A stretch of 39,737 nucleotides of DNA from UBA2144 sp043819035. GTDB taxonomy: Bacteria; Patescibacteriota; Gracilibacteria; Peribacterales; Peribacteraceae. Each line of letters begins with the position of its first letter. Position 1 is the stretch's first letter. The stretch lies in the NCBI GenBank assembly GCA_043819035.1, contig JBDRFD010000013.1, positions 1-39,737 of the forward strand, written 5' to 3'. Positions 30,183 through 37,817 of the stretch are shown here, piece by piece. The notes below the pieces were generated by a model. That model was not told where the DNA came from and did not search any database. It saw nothing but the letters and a program-made list of their open reading frames with translations. Made by a program: the position numbers and the translations under genes.

Positions 30183-33100
30183 ATGTCTGGAAATTCTGAT
30201 GAACATCAGCGCCCTAATGCCCCCGATAGAGATCGACCAACAAGCATTCCTTCTCACGTGCTGAGAAATCTCCATGCAACAGCTTTACTCAATCTTGAAG
30301 CAAACGAAATGAATGCTATCTCCGATCTATCTTCTGTACGAGCAAAAGCGCAAAGATTACTTGGTCCTGCAGTTGAGGAGTTTCGTGGTATTGTGCAGTC
30401 GGATATTCTTGATTGCATCCGTCGGGCAGGAGATGTGAGGAGCCAGGCACAGTGTAAGAATCTTCGTGTGCAGATAATGGGTTTGATAGTAAAAGCAAAG
30501 CGTGTTTTTAAACCAGAAATGCGCAGCACGAGAGTTACAAATCTTTGTAGAGCTACAAATAATCATTTGCAGCTGGCTTTCAGAACTCTTGTGAGAGATT
30601 ATGACTTACAGGAGCAAGATCCAGCAGAAGCCGTCACTGTCGAAGACGCACAGCTTGAAGGAGTAAGCGAGGAACAACATGTGGTTACCATTGTTAACGG
30701 AGATCCCGCTTTGACTGATGACCCTGAAGAAGAAGTTGCGGGAGATGATACAGAAGATGGGAGCGAAGGAGATGTACCTGAGGCTGAGCCTCGTAATCTT
30801 ATTGAGGTTCTCGATCTTGTTGGAGAGCGTAAATCTCCCGAAGAATTTCTTGGTGCGCATCTACGGGGGCTCTGCTTGGAAGTTTTTCATACTCAGTTTT
30901 TACCTGCACTTGCACAGAGTGAGAAGCTTGCGTATTCCCAGCAGCTCTCTGTAGAAGATCTGTCTGATCTCGCAGGGCTTATAAATCTCTTCCTTAGACG
31001 CGTTGATGAGACAGTGCAAGGTGCCAGTCGTGAATATCAAAAGCACATGACTGCAGCGGAACGAAAACGAGATGATGATTCAGAAAACGATCAGCAAGAC
31101 AGAGTGTCAGCTGCTCACGATGAGATGTTTATTTCCTTCAAAAGAGATTTAACGGGATGCATTCGTGAATTTGTAAGGCGTGTTGATCAGTGGAGCAAGC
31201 GAGGATCAGGAAAACGAGAGGAAGTGGCGCAGCTATTCCAGAATGTTTACCTAAGGACCCTCGAGGAATATATGGAATTGGTTGATACTCCGGAAGATCT
31301 TGTAGTGGAATTGGCAACAAATGGGACACAAGAAGCTAATCCAGCAGATGCCCCCCTTATGGATCGTCGTGCTAGCGGACTCAGCAGAGCGAAATGGAAA
31401 AGATTGCAACCTTGGCATGTGTCCTTTTTGCAGGCTCTGATTCCGGAAAAATGTGCGATGAGGGATGTCCCACTTTCTCAGGCAGAGCATAACTTTCTAT
31501 GTGAAACACTAGATGGCCTTGATGCTTCCGGACGCCTTCGTTCTTCGCTACTCAAAGAGTGGGCCGGACATCTAAATGCTCACTATTGTGGAGGTTTATG
31601 TCTACGAAATGATAGGGATCTGAGGAATGCATTACCGGAATTGCGTGCATCTCTTGTCCAGAATCTACAGCAAGAATTTGGATTGGATGTCGGTGTAACT
31701 CTGCCGTCCCAAATAACTAGATCGGCTCAGGAAGAAGCCGAACAAGAAGAAGTACAAACAGTAGAACAGCCAATTCAACGTGACGCAGATCGTGATAAGA
31801 AAATGCAATTATGGAGTGATCTCCACCGCATGTATCCACTGGTGACTCAGTTAGAATTCGAGATACTATCACGTGCTTCAGGGGAAGGAGTTCCGGGAGT
31901 AGCTCAACGTGAAGCACGGTTAGCGTTTTGCGATAGGCTTGCCGCACAGATCAATGAAGATCTGTGGGGTGGGCAGCCCGACCGTGATGCACAGTTTGTC
32001 GATCTCATGCTACGTGCTATAAGAAGCAATATCATAAAAGTGGGTGATGATCAGCCCGTCGTTGTTTGCGCGATTCCTTCTGAGCCAATAGTGAGTGTGC
32101 CGGCAGTATCTGAAGTTGCCGAGACAACAACCGAAACCCCAATTCCAATTGCGGTATCGGTGTTGCCGCCGGATGCAGATCCAGAAACGGCTGCGGTTGA
32201 TGAGGAAGCACAAGAACCGGTGCCTCAAGTGGTGAAATTTTCTTCAGATCAATTAATCGGCATAGAAAGTCTTCTTGCAACATGGCGAGCTCAAATTGTT
32301 ATTAATGCAGAACGTCGCAATCCTTCTGTTGATGAAGTGAATAATCTTGAACAAGAGTTACACAAGCTTACGCAACTAGCTAACGCACTACTTGAAGAAG
32401 CGGACAATGCACTTGAACAACTGCGTGGTGTGCTTCGTTACTGCAGTATTATCGCAAATGTAGGGAAAATGCGTGGTGCCAAACCGATGGTGAGTAGCGA
32501 TGCTGTACGTAATGCAGAGCAAATAATTGGAAAGCCGCTCTCGGAAATGCAGAAACCGATGTTAGAGGTTCTTGCGGTTCTTGGACCTATCTGTAAACGC
32601 TATCAGAATCTGATGAGTCAATTCAATACGATTTCCAGTCGTGTTCAGCAAATTCAGAGAGAAATTGAAACCGCCGATAGTTATTTTAGTAGGACTCTTC
32701 GTATTAAAACAGATCAGCAGAGTTCTGAAGATAGTAAACAATTCCTCGAACGTTTGTTTGGAGAGTCGTTAGATGACCAATTTTGTGCTGATCTTAGTGC
32801 GCGTAGTAAATTTGGGAAACTACTCAACGATCTTGACGTTTTCGTGCATGAGGAAGCACTCGGAGATCTTCGTAGCATTTTTGAGCCTCAAAATCGAAAG
32901 GAAAGCCCTGCAGGTTATATGGAGGACGCCACACAAGCTATTGTTATTATGCCAGCAATTGGAAGGCATTCGAAAACTTCTTCATCTGCACGCAAACCCG
33001 CGGATAGTCCTGGGTCGGCTACACATTCGTTTGCTACGCAGCAGCCACCTGAACATGAAGTGGTTACAACGATGTGTGTTGGTCAGGGCGATAGTAAACA

Positions 33101-33575
33101 GGAATTTGGGCTTACGGGGCTACAGGTAAAATTATTGCAGCTTCTAACATCTACACCAACCAATGCAGGTCCAATGTATATAAAAAAATGGTGGGGAAGA
33201 AAGTGTACACATTTGCAGGATCTGTGGATAGCTGCATATGGTCATGATGATGATACACCTTCAACTGCAGACATTGAGGAGGCTCTGATTCCTCTTTGTA
33301 CAGACGTAGGCAAAGGTCGTCCAAACAAAAATAAAAGGCAGGGGATTAATACCCCGCTGGTTCTTTTCAGACATGAAAGAGTAAGACATAAGTGGTTTCT
33401 TCCTGTTGATGCGACATTGCAATGGGCACGTACTGTTGCAGGTGAAATGCAATTACAACCAGAGCAGCTTAAGCGCGTTGTAAGTGTTCTCAATATAAGT
33501 CTTGAAGAAAGCCGTGAAAAGAGAAGGGTCAGAGATGAAGAATTTCTAAGACGAAAGAGAGGGCAATCAGAGTAA
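30183..33575 (+). CDS. Very large helical protein, 1130 aa, with C-terminal winged-helix-like region
   Basis: Unrecognised. It has no signal peptide or membrane segment. The first 650 residues are mostly helical and acidic, with a strongly acidic stretch (about 180-200, DPEEEVAGDDTEDGSEGDVP) and repeated Lys/Arg-Glu-rich helices. A Pro/Val/Glu-rich spacer lies around 635-680. Residues 680-850 form coiled coil (NLEQELHKLTQLANALLEEA). Near 970-1090, LTGLQVKLLQLLTS and the following basic segment KGRPNKNKRQGINTPLVLFR suggest a winged-helix nucleic-acid-binding domain. The start lacks a Shine-Dalgarno box, unlike the GHKL genes just upstream, but its promoter is nearly the same. It ends just before the right attachment repeat. 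It might be a structural partner of the GHKL ATPase; this is inference. Confidence 0.7.
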   Translation: MSGNSDEHQRPNAPDRDRPTSIPSHVLRNLHATALLNLEANEMNAISDLSSVRAKAQRLLGPAVEEFRGIVQSDILDCIRRAGDVRSQAQCKNLRVQIMGLIVKAKRVFKPEMRSTRVTNLCRATNNHLQLAFRTLVRDYDLQEQDPAEAVTVEDAQLEGVSEEQHVVTIVNGDPALTDDPEEEVAGDDTEDGSEGDVPEAEPRNLIEVLDLVGERKSPEEFLGAHLRGLCLEVFHTQFLPALAQSEKLAYSQQLSVEDLSDLAGLINLFLRRVDETVQGASREYQKHMTAAERKRDDDSENDQQDRVSAAHDEMFISFKRDLTGCIREFVRRVDQWSKRGSGKREEVAQLFQNVYLRTLEEYMELVDTPEDLVVELATNGTQEANPADAPLMDRRASGLSRAKWKRLQPWHVSFLQALIPEKCAMRDVPLSQAEHNFLCETLDGLDASGRLRSSLLKEWAGHLNAHYCGGLCLRNDRDLRNALPELRASLVQNLQQEFGLDVGVTLPSQITRSAQEEAEQEEVQTVEQPIQRDADRDKKMQLWSDLHRMYPLVTQLEFEILSRASGEGVPGVAQREARLAFCDRLAAQINEDLWGGQPDRDAQFVDLMLRAIRSNIIKVGDDQPVVVCAIPSEPIVSVPAVSEVAETTTETPIPIAVSVLPPDADPETAAVDEEAQEPVPQVVKFSSDQLIGIESLLATWRAQIVINAERRNPSVDEVNNLEQELHKLTQLANALLEEADNALEQLRGVLRYCSIIANVGKMRGAKPMVSSDAVRNAEQIIGKPLSEMQKPMLEVLAVLGPICKRYQNLMSQFNTISSRVQQIQREIETADSYFSRTLRIKTDQQSSEDSKQFLERLFGESLDDQFCADLSARSKFGKLLNDLDVFVHEEALGDLRSIFEPQNRKESPAGYMEDATQAIVIMPAIGRHSKTSSSARKPADSPGSATHSFATQQPPEHEVVTTMCVGQGDSKQEFGLTGLQVKLLQLLTSTPTNAGPMYIKKWWGRKCTHLQDLWIAAYGHDDDTPSTADIEEALIPLCTDVGKGRPNKNKRQGINTPLVLFRHERVRHKWFLPVDATLQWARTVAGEMQLQPEQLKRVVSVLNISLEESREKRRVRDEEFLRRKRGQSE

Positions 33576-33603
33576 CTGTACTAGTTTACAGATTTCTGCA
33601 TCA

Positions 33604-33686
33604 TCTCCTTATACTTCTTTTTGTGGCCCGTTCGTCTAGTGGTTAGGACGCAAGGTTCTCATCCTTGTAACAGGGGTTCGATTCCC
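33604..33686. repeat. Right copy of the 83-bp direct repeat (putative attR)
   Basis: Matches 19084-19166 at 82 of 83 positions, from CTCCTTATACTTCT to GATTCCCC, including the TATACT box and most of tRNA-Glu. It marks the likely right end of the integrated element. Confidence 0.8.
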
Positions 33687-33698
33687 CCTAGCGGTACC
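33624..33698 (+). pseudogene. Defective tRNA-Glu copy
   Basis: Identical to the left tRNA up to the T loop, then TTCCCCCTAGCGGTACCA instead of TTCCCCTACGGGCTACCA. Same length and CCA end, but the T stem has one mismatch and the acceptor arm pairs at only three of seven positions, so it should not fold as a working tRNA. The antisense frame still ends in GIEPLLQG and a stop, as in the recombinase. Confidence 0.8.
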
Positions 33699-33709
33699 AC
33701 TTTGCTTTT

Positions 33710-33778
33710 TAGGGGTTCGACCTGTCCGCCGGAGTCCCGCGCATGCAGGACGAAGGTGGATTCCCATACGGGCTATCA
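33710..33778 (+). repeat. tRNA-Glu 3' remnant interrupted by a 40-bp hairpin insertion
   Basis: AGGGGTTCGA (33710-33719) and TTCCCATACGGGCTATCA (33760-33777) together reproduce the T arm and acceptor end of tRNA-Glu with two changes. About 40 bp sits between them in the T loop: a TCCGCC...GGTGGA hairpin containing GTCCCGCGCATGCAGGAC. The insert resembles the nested hairpin in the repeat at 9138-9290. Confidence 0.75.
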
Positions 33779-33799
33779 ATAAAATGCGTCGATAATTAT

Positions 33800-33827
33800 T
33801 TGCGCTTTATCAATAATGTGGTACTAT
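33800..33827 (+). promoter_or_regulatory. Promoter of the helicase operon
   Basis: TTGCGC (33800-33805), a 16-bp spacer, TACTAT (33822-33827). The helicase ATG begins 9 bp after the -10 box, so the transcript should be nearly leaderless. Confidence 0.6.
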
Positions 33828-33836
33828 TCTTTGCCT

Positions 33837-35351
33837 ATGGCAAAGCGTACGAATCAATATGATCGTCTTTTTCAAAGGCATCTTGAAGATAGGATGGATT
33901 ACTTGCCTCATGAGGACCCCGATTTACAGGGACTTACTTTTGAGCCACATCAGAAAGAAGCCAATAGAAAAATATTGTATGGGCTTCGACAACAGAACAG
34001 AGAAGCACTCTCGGTAGTCGCCTCATGTGGTTCCGGGAAGACAGCTGTCGAAATAAATCTTATTTGTGCATCGCAACAAGCAAAAGAGGACTTGGGTATC
34101 AATGGAAAGCGAAAGGATATTCTTGTCACAGTTGGGCGCGTTCCAGTAAAGGGGATCCGCAAGCAATTTAATGATCTGGGTTTTGAAACTGGTGTGTGGT
34201 CTGGGGGTGATAGAGATCTAGAACCATCAATTATTGTTGCAGGAGTTCATGCGATACAGATGGCACACGCAAGAAGAGAACTTAGAAAGTTGTTACCACC
34301 TGGCACTATTGATCTCCTTGTAGTTGATGAAGCAGATTGTTTTCTGACAAATGCCAGGGAGAGGCTTATGCAGACTCTCGATCCGCGTATTAAGGTTGCA
34401 CTTACAGCTACACCAGATTGGCCCGATGGAAGGAGCACCACAGACGTTTTTGGCCCCCATGTTGATAGGCTCGATCTTAGAGATGGAATTATGAGAGGTG
34501 TCAATGCACGACCCGAATTATTATTCTACGAATCAGAGATTAAGGAAGAAGACTTGCGAGTTCGAAAGGGAGACTATGATCCTGCGACATTACAGGCTGC
34601 CTGGAAACATGCTGAAGTTCATATGGCGATACCAGAAGTATACGAGCACATTATTGGGCAACAGGATAGGAAGAAATATCCAACTCTCATCTATGTTCCG
34701 AGTGTAAAACTCGTTCAAGCAACAACAGAAACCATGCAGGAGATGTTTGGAGATCATATTAATGTTGTTGGGTGGAATGGTGAAGATACTACTACCCGCG
34801 AGATGCATCGTGATGTGGAAGCATTCAATGATGGTGAAGTCCAGGTACTTGTACTTTGTGAGATGGGGGGTAGAGGAATGAACCTTGAAAATGCAATGGT
34901 ATTAATTGATGCATATCCCACCATGTCTCTCAATAAGCTCACACAACGGCATGGGCGTGTACTTAGAAAAATTCGAGAAGGCAGTAGTCTCTGGGAGAAA
35001 GGGTGGCGTAAGAACAAAGCTCTTATTGCACAAATTGTGCCAAAGTCACTGAAGTTCAGGCCAGCTCTCTTCACAGACATCCTTGGAGGGTATCAGCAGT
35101 ATCAGCAATTGAGAGAGGGTGATGGTGGAGGCGGAAGTGGACCACCAACAGAGGATCCCATTGATATACTTCGTAGACGTATTGAGGGAAGAAATCCGCC
35201 TAATCGTGTCTCCCTAATCAGACGCATTGATGCACTCGAAGCCATTCGTATGATTGACGAACTTCCTCAGGCTGACAGGGATGGCTTCTTCAGACTCCCA
35301 AGACGCTATGGAAGACCAGGACAACCACCACAGGCAGGAGGAGAGGAGTGA
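33837..35351 (+). CDS. SF2 DEAD-type helicase (SSL2/UvrB-like DNA/RNA helicase)
   Basis: 504 aa from the ATG at 33837 (MAKRTNQYDRLFQRHLEDRM). Motifs in order: FEPHQKEA (Q-like, 35-42), Walker A SCGSGKTA (63-70), DEAD box VVDEADCF (162-169), motif III LTATPD (189-194), motif IV-like TLIYVPSV (283-290), motif V EMGGRGMNLENA (342-353) and motif VI QRHGRVLR (370-377). All ATPase residues are present. After the two RecA domains there is a Gly-rich linker (about 432-440) and a short helical tail; no nuclease or protease domain is attached. Its stop is 4 bp before the GTG of the tandem-repeat gene, so the two are one operon. It probably moves along DNA or RNA chosen by the repeat proteins; that partnership is inference. 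Confidence 0.88.
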   Translation: MAKRTNQYDRLFQRHLEDRMDYLPHEDPDLQGLTFEPHQKEANRKILYGLRQQNREALSVVASCGSGKTAVEINLICASQQAKEDLGINGKRKDILVTVGRVPVKGIRKQFNDLGFETGVWSGGDRDLEPSIIVAGVHAIQMAHARRELRKLLPPGTIDLLVVDEADCFLTNARERLMQTLDPRIKVALTATPDWPDGRSTTDVFGPHVDRLDLRDGIMRGVNARPELLFYESEIKEEDLRVRKGDYDPATLQAAWKHAEVHMAIPEVYEHIIGQQDRKKYPTLIYVPSVKLVQATTETMQEMFGDHINVVGWNGEDTTTREMHRDVEAFNDGEVQVLVLCEMGGRGMNLENAMVLIDAYPTMSLNKLTQRHGRVLRKIREGSSLWEKGWRKNKALIAQIVPKSLKFRPALFTDILGGYQQYQQLREGDGGGGSGPPTEDPIDILRRRIEGRNPPNRVSLIRRIDALEAIRMIDELPQADRDGFFRLPRRYGRPGQPPQAGGEE

Positions 35352-35355
35352 TGAA

Positions 35356-36642
35356 GTGGGGGAAATGTATGGGCATATCACTGCTTGGACAAATGAATTG
35401 GGCATCTGTAATCGCATATTGCGAAAAAAGCTACAAGGTGCAGAAGGCATTATTCTCGGCAGAGATGTTAAAGGTCGGGTAACTGAATTCTTCCCTGAAA
35501 CTATCGTGAGGGCGAGATGTGCGGATCTTTTGGAGGGGGAACAAGCGGACGAGAATGGTTTTTTTACTAAGGATGGGGAGCACTTTGGACATGCTACTGC
35601 CTGGATGAGAGAACTTGGTATTGGTTACAGAGTCTGGCGGGATCGGATGAGGGGTGCTCAGGGCATCTCTGGAAGAGATGTAGGAGGAGCACCCATGAAT
35701 AGTGGCTTCTACTCAGAAACTATTGTGATGGAGAGGTTTGCTGACCTGTTGCAGATCGAAGTGGCACTAGAGACTGGGTTTATCGTGAGGCATGGGACCC
35801 GCTATGGCCACCTCACTGCTTGGGCTGAAGAATTCGGCATTACGTGGAATTCTTTAAAACAGAGATTGGAAAGCAGCCAAAACATCTCAATTAGAAATCC
35901 CCAGGGCAAAGTAGTTAATTTTTATTCTGAAGTCTTAGTTAGGGAAAAATTTGCTGATCTTCTCAGTGAAGAGACACTTGTTGCAGAAGGGGATGGATTT
36001 TGTATGAGGAGTGGAGAGTGTTATGGTCACCTCACCGCCTGGGCTAATACTCTTTGTGTTGGAAGAAAAGCATTAGAGATAAGACTTAAGAATGTGCAAG
36101 GTGTCCTTGGTAAGGATTCCCAACATAAGGCAGTTTTTCTTTATCCAGAATCTCTAGTGAAAAAATGTTGCGCTGACTTGATACAGCAGGAAATGCTTGT
36201 AGCAGATGAAAGCGGATTTTGCATGAATGGTGGGGATAAGTATGGAACTAAGCACGCGTGGCAAGGTATTCTGGGCATCGACGAATTGACCATTGGGAGC
36301 AGACTCAAAGATGTACAAGGAGTCACGGGTAAAGTTCATACAGGCAATGTTATTAGGAATGGCTTTTATCTTGAATCTATTGTGATAGAACGGTGTGCTG
36401 ATCTTCTCAAGGAAATGCCTGTTGCTGGCGATGGTGGTTTATTTACACATGAGGGGATGAGGTATGGGACAGCTTCGGCGTGGGCGAGGGATTTGAGAAT
36501 CGCAGATCCTGCAAAAATTAGGCGGAGACTGAGAAATAACAATGGAGTAAAAGGTAAGGATAAAGGCGGAAGAGTTCTGACGTTTTTAAGTGAAGCTGAG
36601 GTACGTGAAGCTTGTGCCGACCTTATCCAACAGAAGCAATGA
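35356..36642 (+). CDS. Tandem-repeat HTH-like protein A, six units of about 73 residues
   Basis: 428 aa from the GTG at 35356, preceded by AGGAGGAGAGG; an ATG at 35308 inside the helicase would add 16 residues. Six tandem units with a period of 72-74 residues, each running G-x-x-YGHLTAWA-x-ELGI, then a helix ending R-L, QG-x-x-G-x-D, G-K-V, FYSE-x-x-V-x-E-x-CADLL. The first half of each unit reads like a helix-turn-helix and the second like a short beta hairpin plus helix. The whole protein is repeat, without a catalytic domain. Modular HTH arrays of this kind could read a long DNA or RNA target. The next gene continues the array, overlapping by ATGA. Confidence 0.8.
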   Translation: MGEMYGHITAWTNELGICNRILRKKLQGAEGIILGRDVKGRVTEFFPETIVRARCADLLEGEQADENGFFTKDGEHFGHATAWMRELGIGYRVWRDRMRGAQGISGRDVGGAPMNSGFYSETIVMERFADLLQIEVALETGFIVRHGTRYGHLTAWAEEFGITWNSLKQRLESSQNISIRNPQGKVVNFYSEVLVREKFADLLSEETLVAEGDGFCMRSGECYGHLTAWANTLCVGRKALEIRLKNVQGVLGKDSQHKAVFLYPESLVKKCCADLIQQEMLVADESGFCMNGGDKYGTKHAWQGILGIDELTIGSRLKDVQGVTGKVHTGNVIRNGFYLESIVIERCADLLKEMPVAGDGGLFTHEGMRYGTASAWARDLRIADPAKIRRRLRNNNGVKGKDKGGRVLTFLSEAEVREACADLIQQKQ

Positions 36643-37067
36643 CCTCTCCAGAAGAAATGCAGCGGGGTGCAGGAGATCCACAGGTAGCTGAAGATGGGGA
36701 GCGGTATGGGTATAAAAAAGCTTGGTCAAGAGAGTTAGGAATTTCTATGAGGACAATGCAGGAGCGTCTAGCAGGGGTTGAGCGCATACCAGGTGAAACT
36801 TCCCGTGGTCATCTTTTATTGTTTTATTCTGAAGCAGATGTAAGAAAAACATGTTCAGACCTTCTATTGCCTCAGGCGGATGAGAGTGGTTATATTAGAT
36901 TCGAAGGATCAGAGCGTTATACTACAGTTTGTAACTGGTCTAAACGAACTAGAATCAGTAGGCCCACATTAAGGAGAGGACTTGATAGAATTGGGATCAA
37001 GGGAAGAGATGGTAAGAATGCAAGTGGTGTCGCAATACCCTCTGGTTTTTTCTTGAGTCAGTACTAA
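36639..37067 (+). CDS. Tandem-repeat HTH-like protein B, units seven and eight, apparently frameshifted
   Basis: 142 aa from the ATG at 36639, overlapping the stop of protein A (ATGA). Unit seven is complete (ERYGYKKAWSRELGISMRTM; LLFYSEADVRKTCSDLLLPQ). Unit eight starts normally (ADESGYIRFEGSERYTT, CNWSKRTRISRPTLRRGL) but stops after SGFFLSQY. In the -1 frame from TTC at 37050-37052 the unit continues as LESVLIEASQLFLE, matching unit five (LESIVIERCADLLKE), and stays open to a TGA at 37229-37231. The junction is the slippery-type sequence T TTT TTC. So the real product may end at 37231 (about 197 aa), by programmed frameshift, or the gene is mutated in its T6 run. Confidence 0.7.
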   Translation: MTSPEEMQRGAGDPQVAEDGERYGYKKAWSRELGISMRTMQERLAGVERIPGETSRGHLLLFYSEADVRKTCSDLLLPQADESGYIRFEGSERYTTVCNWSKRTRISRPTLRRGLDRIGIKGRDGKNASGVAIPSGFFLSQY

Positions 37068-37231
37068 TAGAAGCATCTCAGCTCTTTCTTGAGTATAAAG
37101 ATATAATAGAAGCCTTTAATGACGTGATACTAATTGTCGAAAAACCGAGGAGCAATAATCCAAATAACAGGATAGTAAGCTTCTTAGTTCAATATTTCCT
37201 TCCCAAAACACACTTTTTGTCTTATCCTTGA
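37052..37231 (+). other. Continuation of repeat protein B in the -1 frame
   Basis: Open frame encoding LESVLIEASQLFLEYKDII, then EAFNDVILIVEKPRSNNPNN and RIVSFLVQYFLPKTHFLSYP. The first 15 residues complete repeat unit eight; the rest is a non-repeat tail. It has no start of its own. Its stop lies 5 bp before the ATG of the next gene, at 37237. Confidence 0.65.
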
Positions 37232-37236
37232 AAGCC

Positions 37237-37800
37237 ATGCGCATCTTCGCACTCGAAACCAACGTCAACAAAATCAAGCAGCGCTTCTGCAGGCCGGATG
37301 AGCGCGAAATACTGATGACCTACTACCACGGTCTCTCATTCTTATTCGCCATTGTCCGGGAGATCCTGATCACAATCGTTCTCTTTGTTTTAGGGCTTAT
37401 TGGATGGTACTACAACTGGCCGATTGGAATGCTGATCGCAATTCTCGCGCTTGTATGGGTGATCTTCGTGCTCTTCAATATCATCAAGGCGTACATCGAC
37501 TGGGCGTACGATTTCATTTTGATTACCACCGATAAGGTGCTCCTGATGGACCAGACGTCGTTCTTCCATCGCGAGATCAAGCCAATTCATATCGAGAACA
37601 TCGGAAGTGTGAGCACCGATACGCAATTCTGGAATATCTTTCCCTTTGGCATTTTGCACATTCACCTCAAGGAGGGGTTGGGAGGGGAAAGCCTCACCAA
37701 ACGGTACGTGCCTCGTGTGCAGGAGGTTGCCGGTACTCTTTCGGATGTCATTACGGTCTATCAGCGTAAGGTGCAGCCGGCTGTGACAGTTAACAGTTAA
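37237..37800 (+). CDS. PH-domain (bPH_2, YdbS-like) membrane protein
   Basis: 187 aa from the ATG at 37237 (MRIFALETNVNKIKQRFCRP). A TTG three codons upstream is a weaker choice. Two membrane helices (about 38-58 and 62-85: ILITIVLFVLGLIGWYYNWP; MLIAILALVWVIFVLFNIIK) are followed by a bacterial PH-like domain (YDFILITTDKVLLMDQTSFF; RYVPRVQEVAGTLSDVITVY). Members are common single-domain envelope proteins of unknown biochemical role. The GC-richer composition and codon use return to that of the left flank, so this is probably host chromosome. The stop is followed by a short heptamer repeat and the convergent uvrC gene. Confidence 0.8.
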   Translation: MRIFALETNVNKIKQRFCRPDEREILMTYYHGLSFLFAIVREILITIVLFVLGLIGWYYNWPIGMLIAILALVWVIFVLFNIIKAYIDWAYDFILITTDKVLLMDQTSFFHREIKPIHIENIGSVSTDTQFWNIFPFGILHIHLKEGLGGESLTKRYVPRVQEVAGTLSDVITVYQRKVQPAVTVNS

Positions 37801-37817
37801 CAATTAACAATTAACAG
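37788..37817. repeat. Tandem TTAACAR heptamers
   Basis: Four tandem copies of a 7-bp unit (ACAGTTA, ACAGTTA, ACAATTA, ACAATTA) followed by ACAGT, overlapping the 3' ends of the PH-domain gene and uvrC. It supplies the stop codons of both genes. Confidence 0.8.

Noticed and set aside
33624..33698. The right tRNA copy as a second functional tRNA-Glu
   Set aside because: Only three of seven acceptor pairs form and the T stem has a mismatch.
36612..36639. A longer start (TTG at 36612) for repeat protein B
   Set aside because: The ATG at 36639 overlaps the upstream stop as ATGA, the usual coupled start, and the extra residues are off the repeat pattern.
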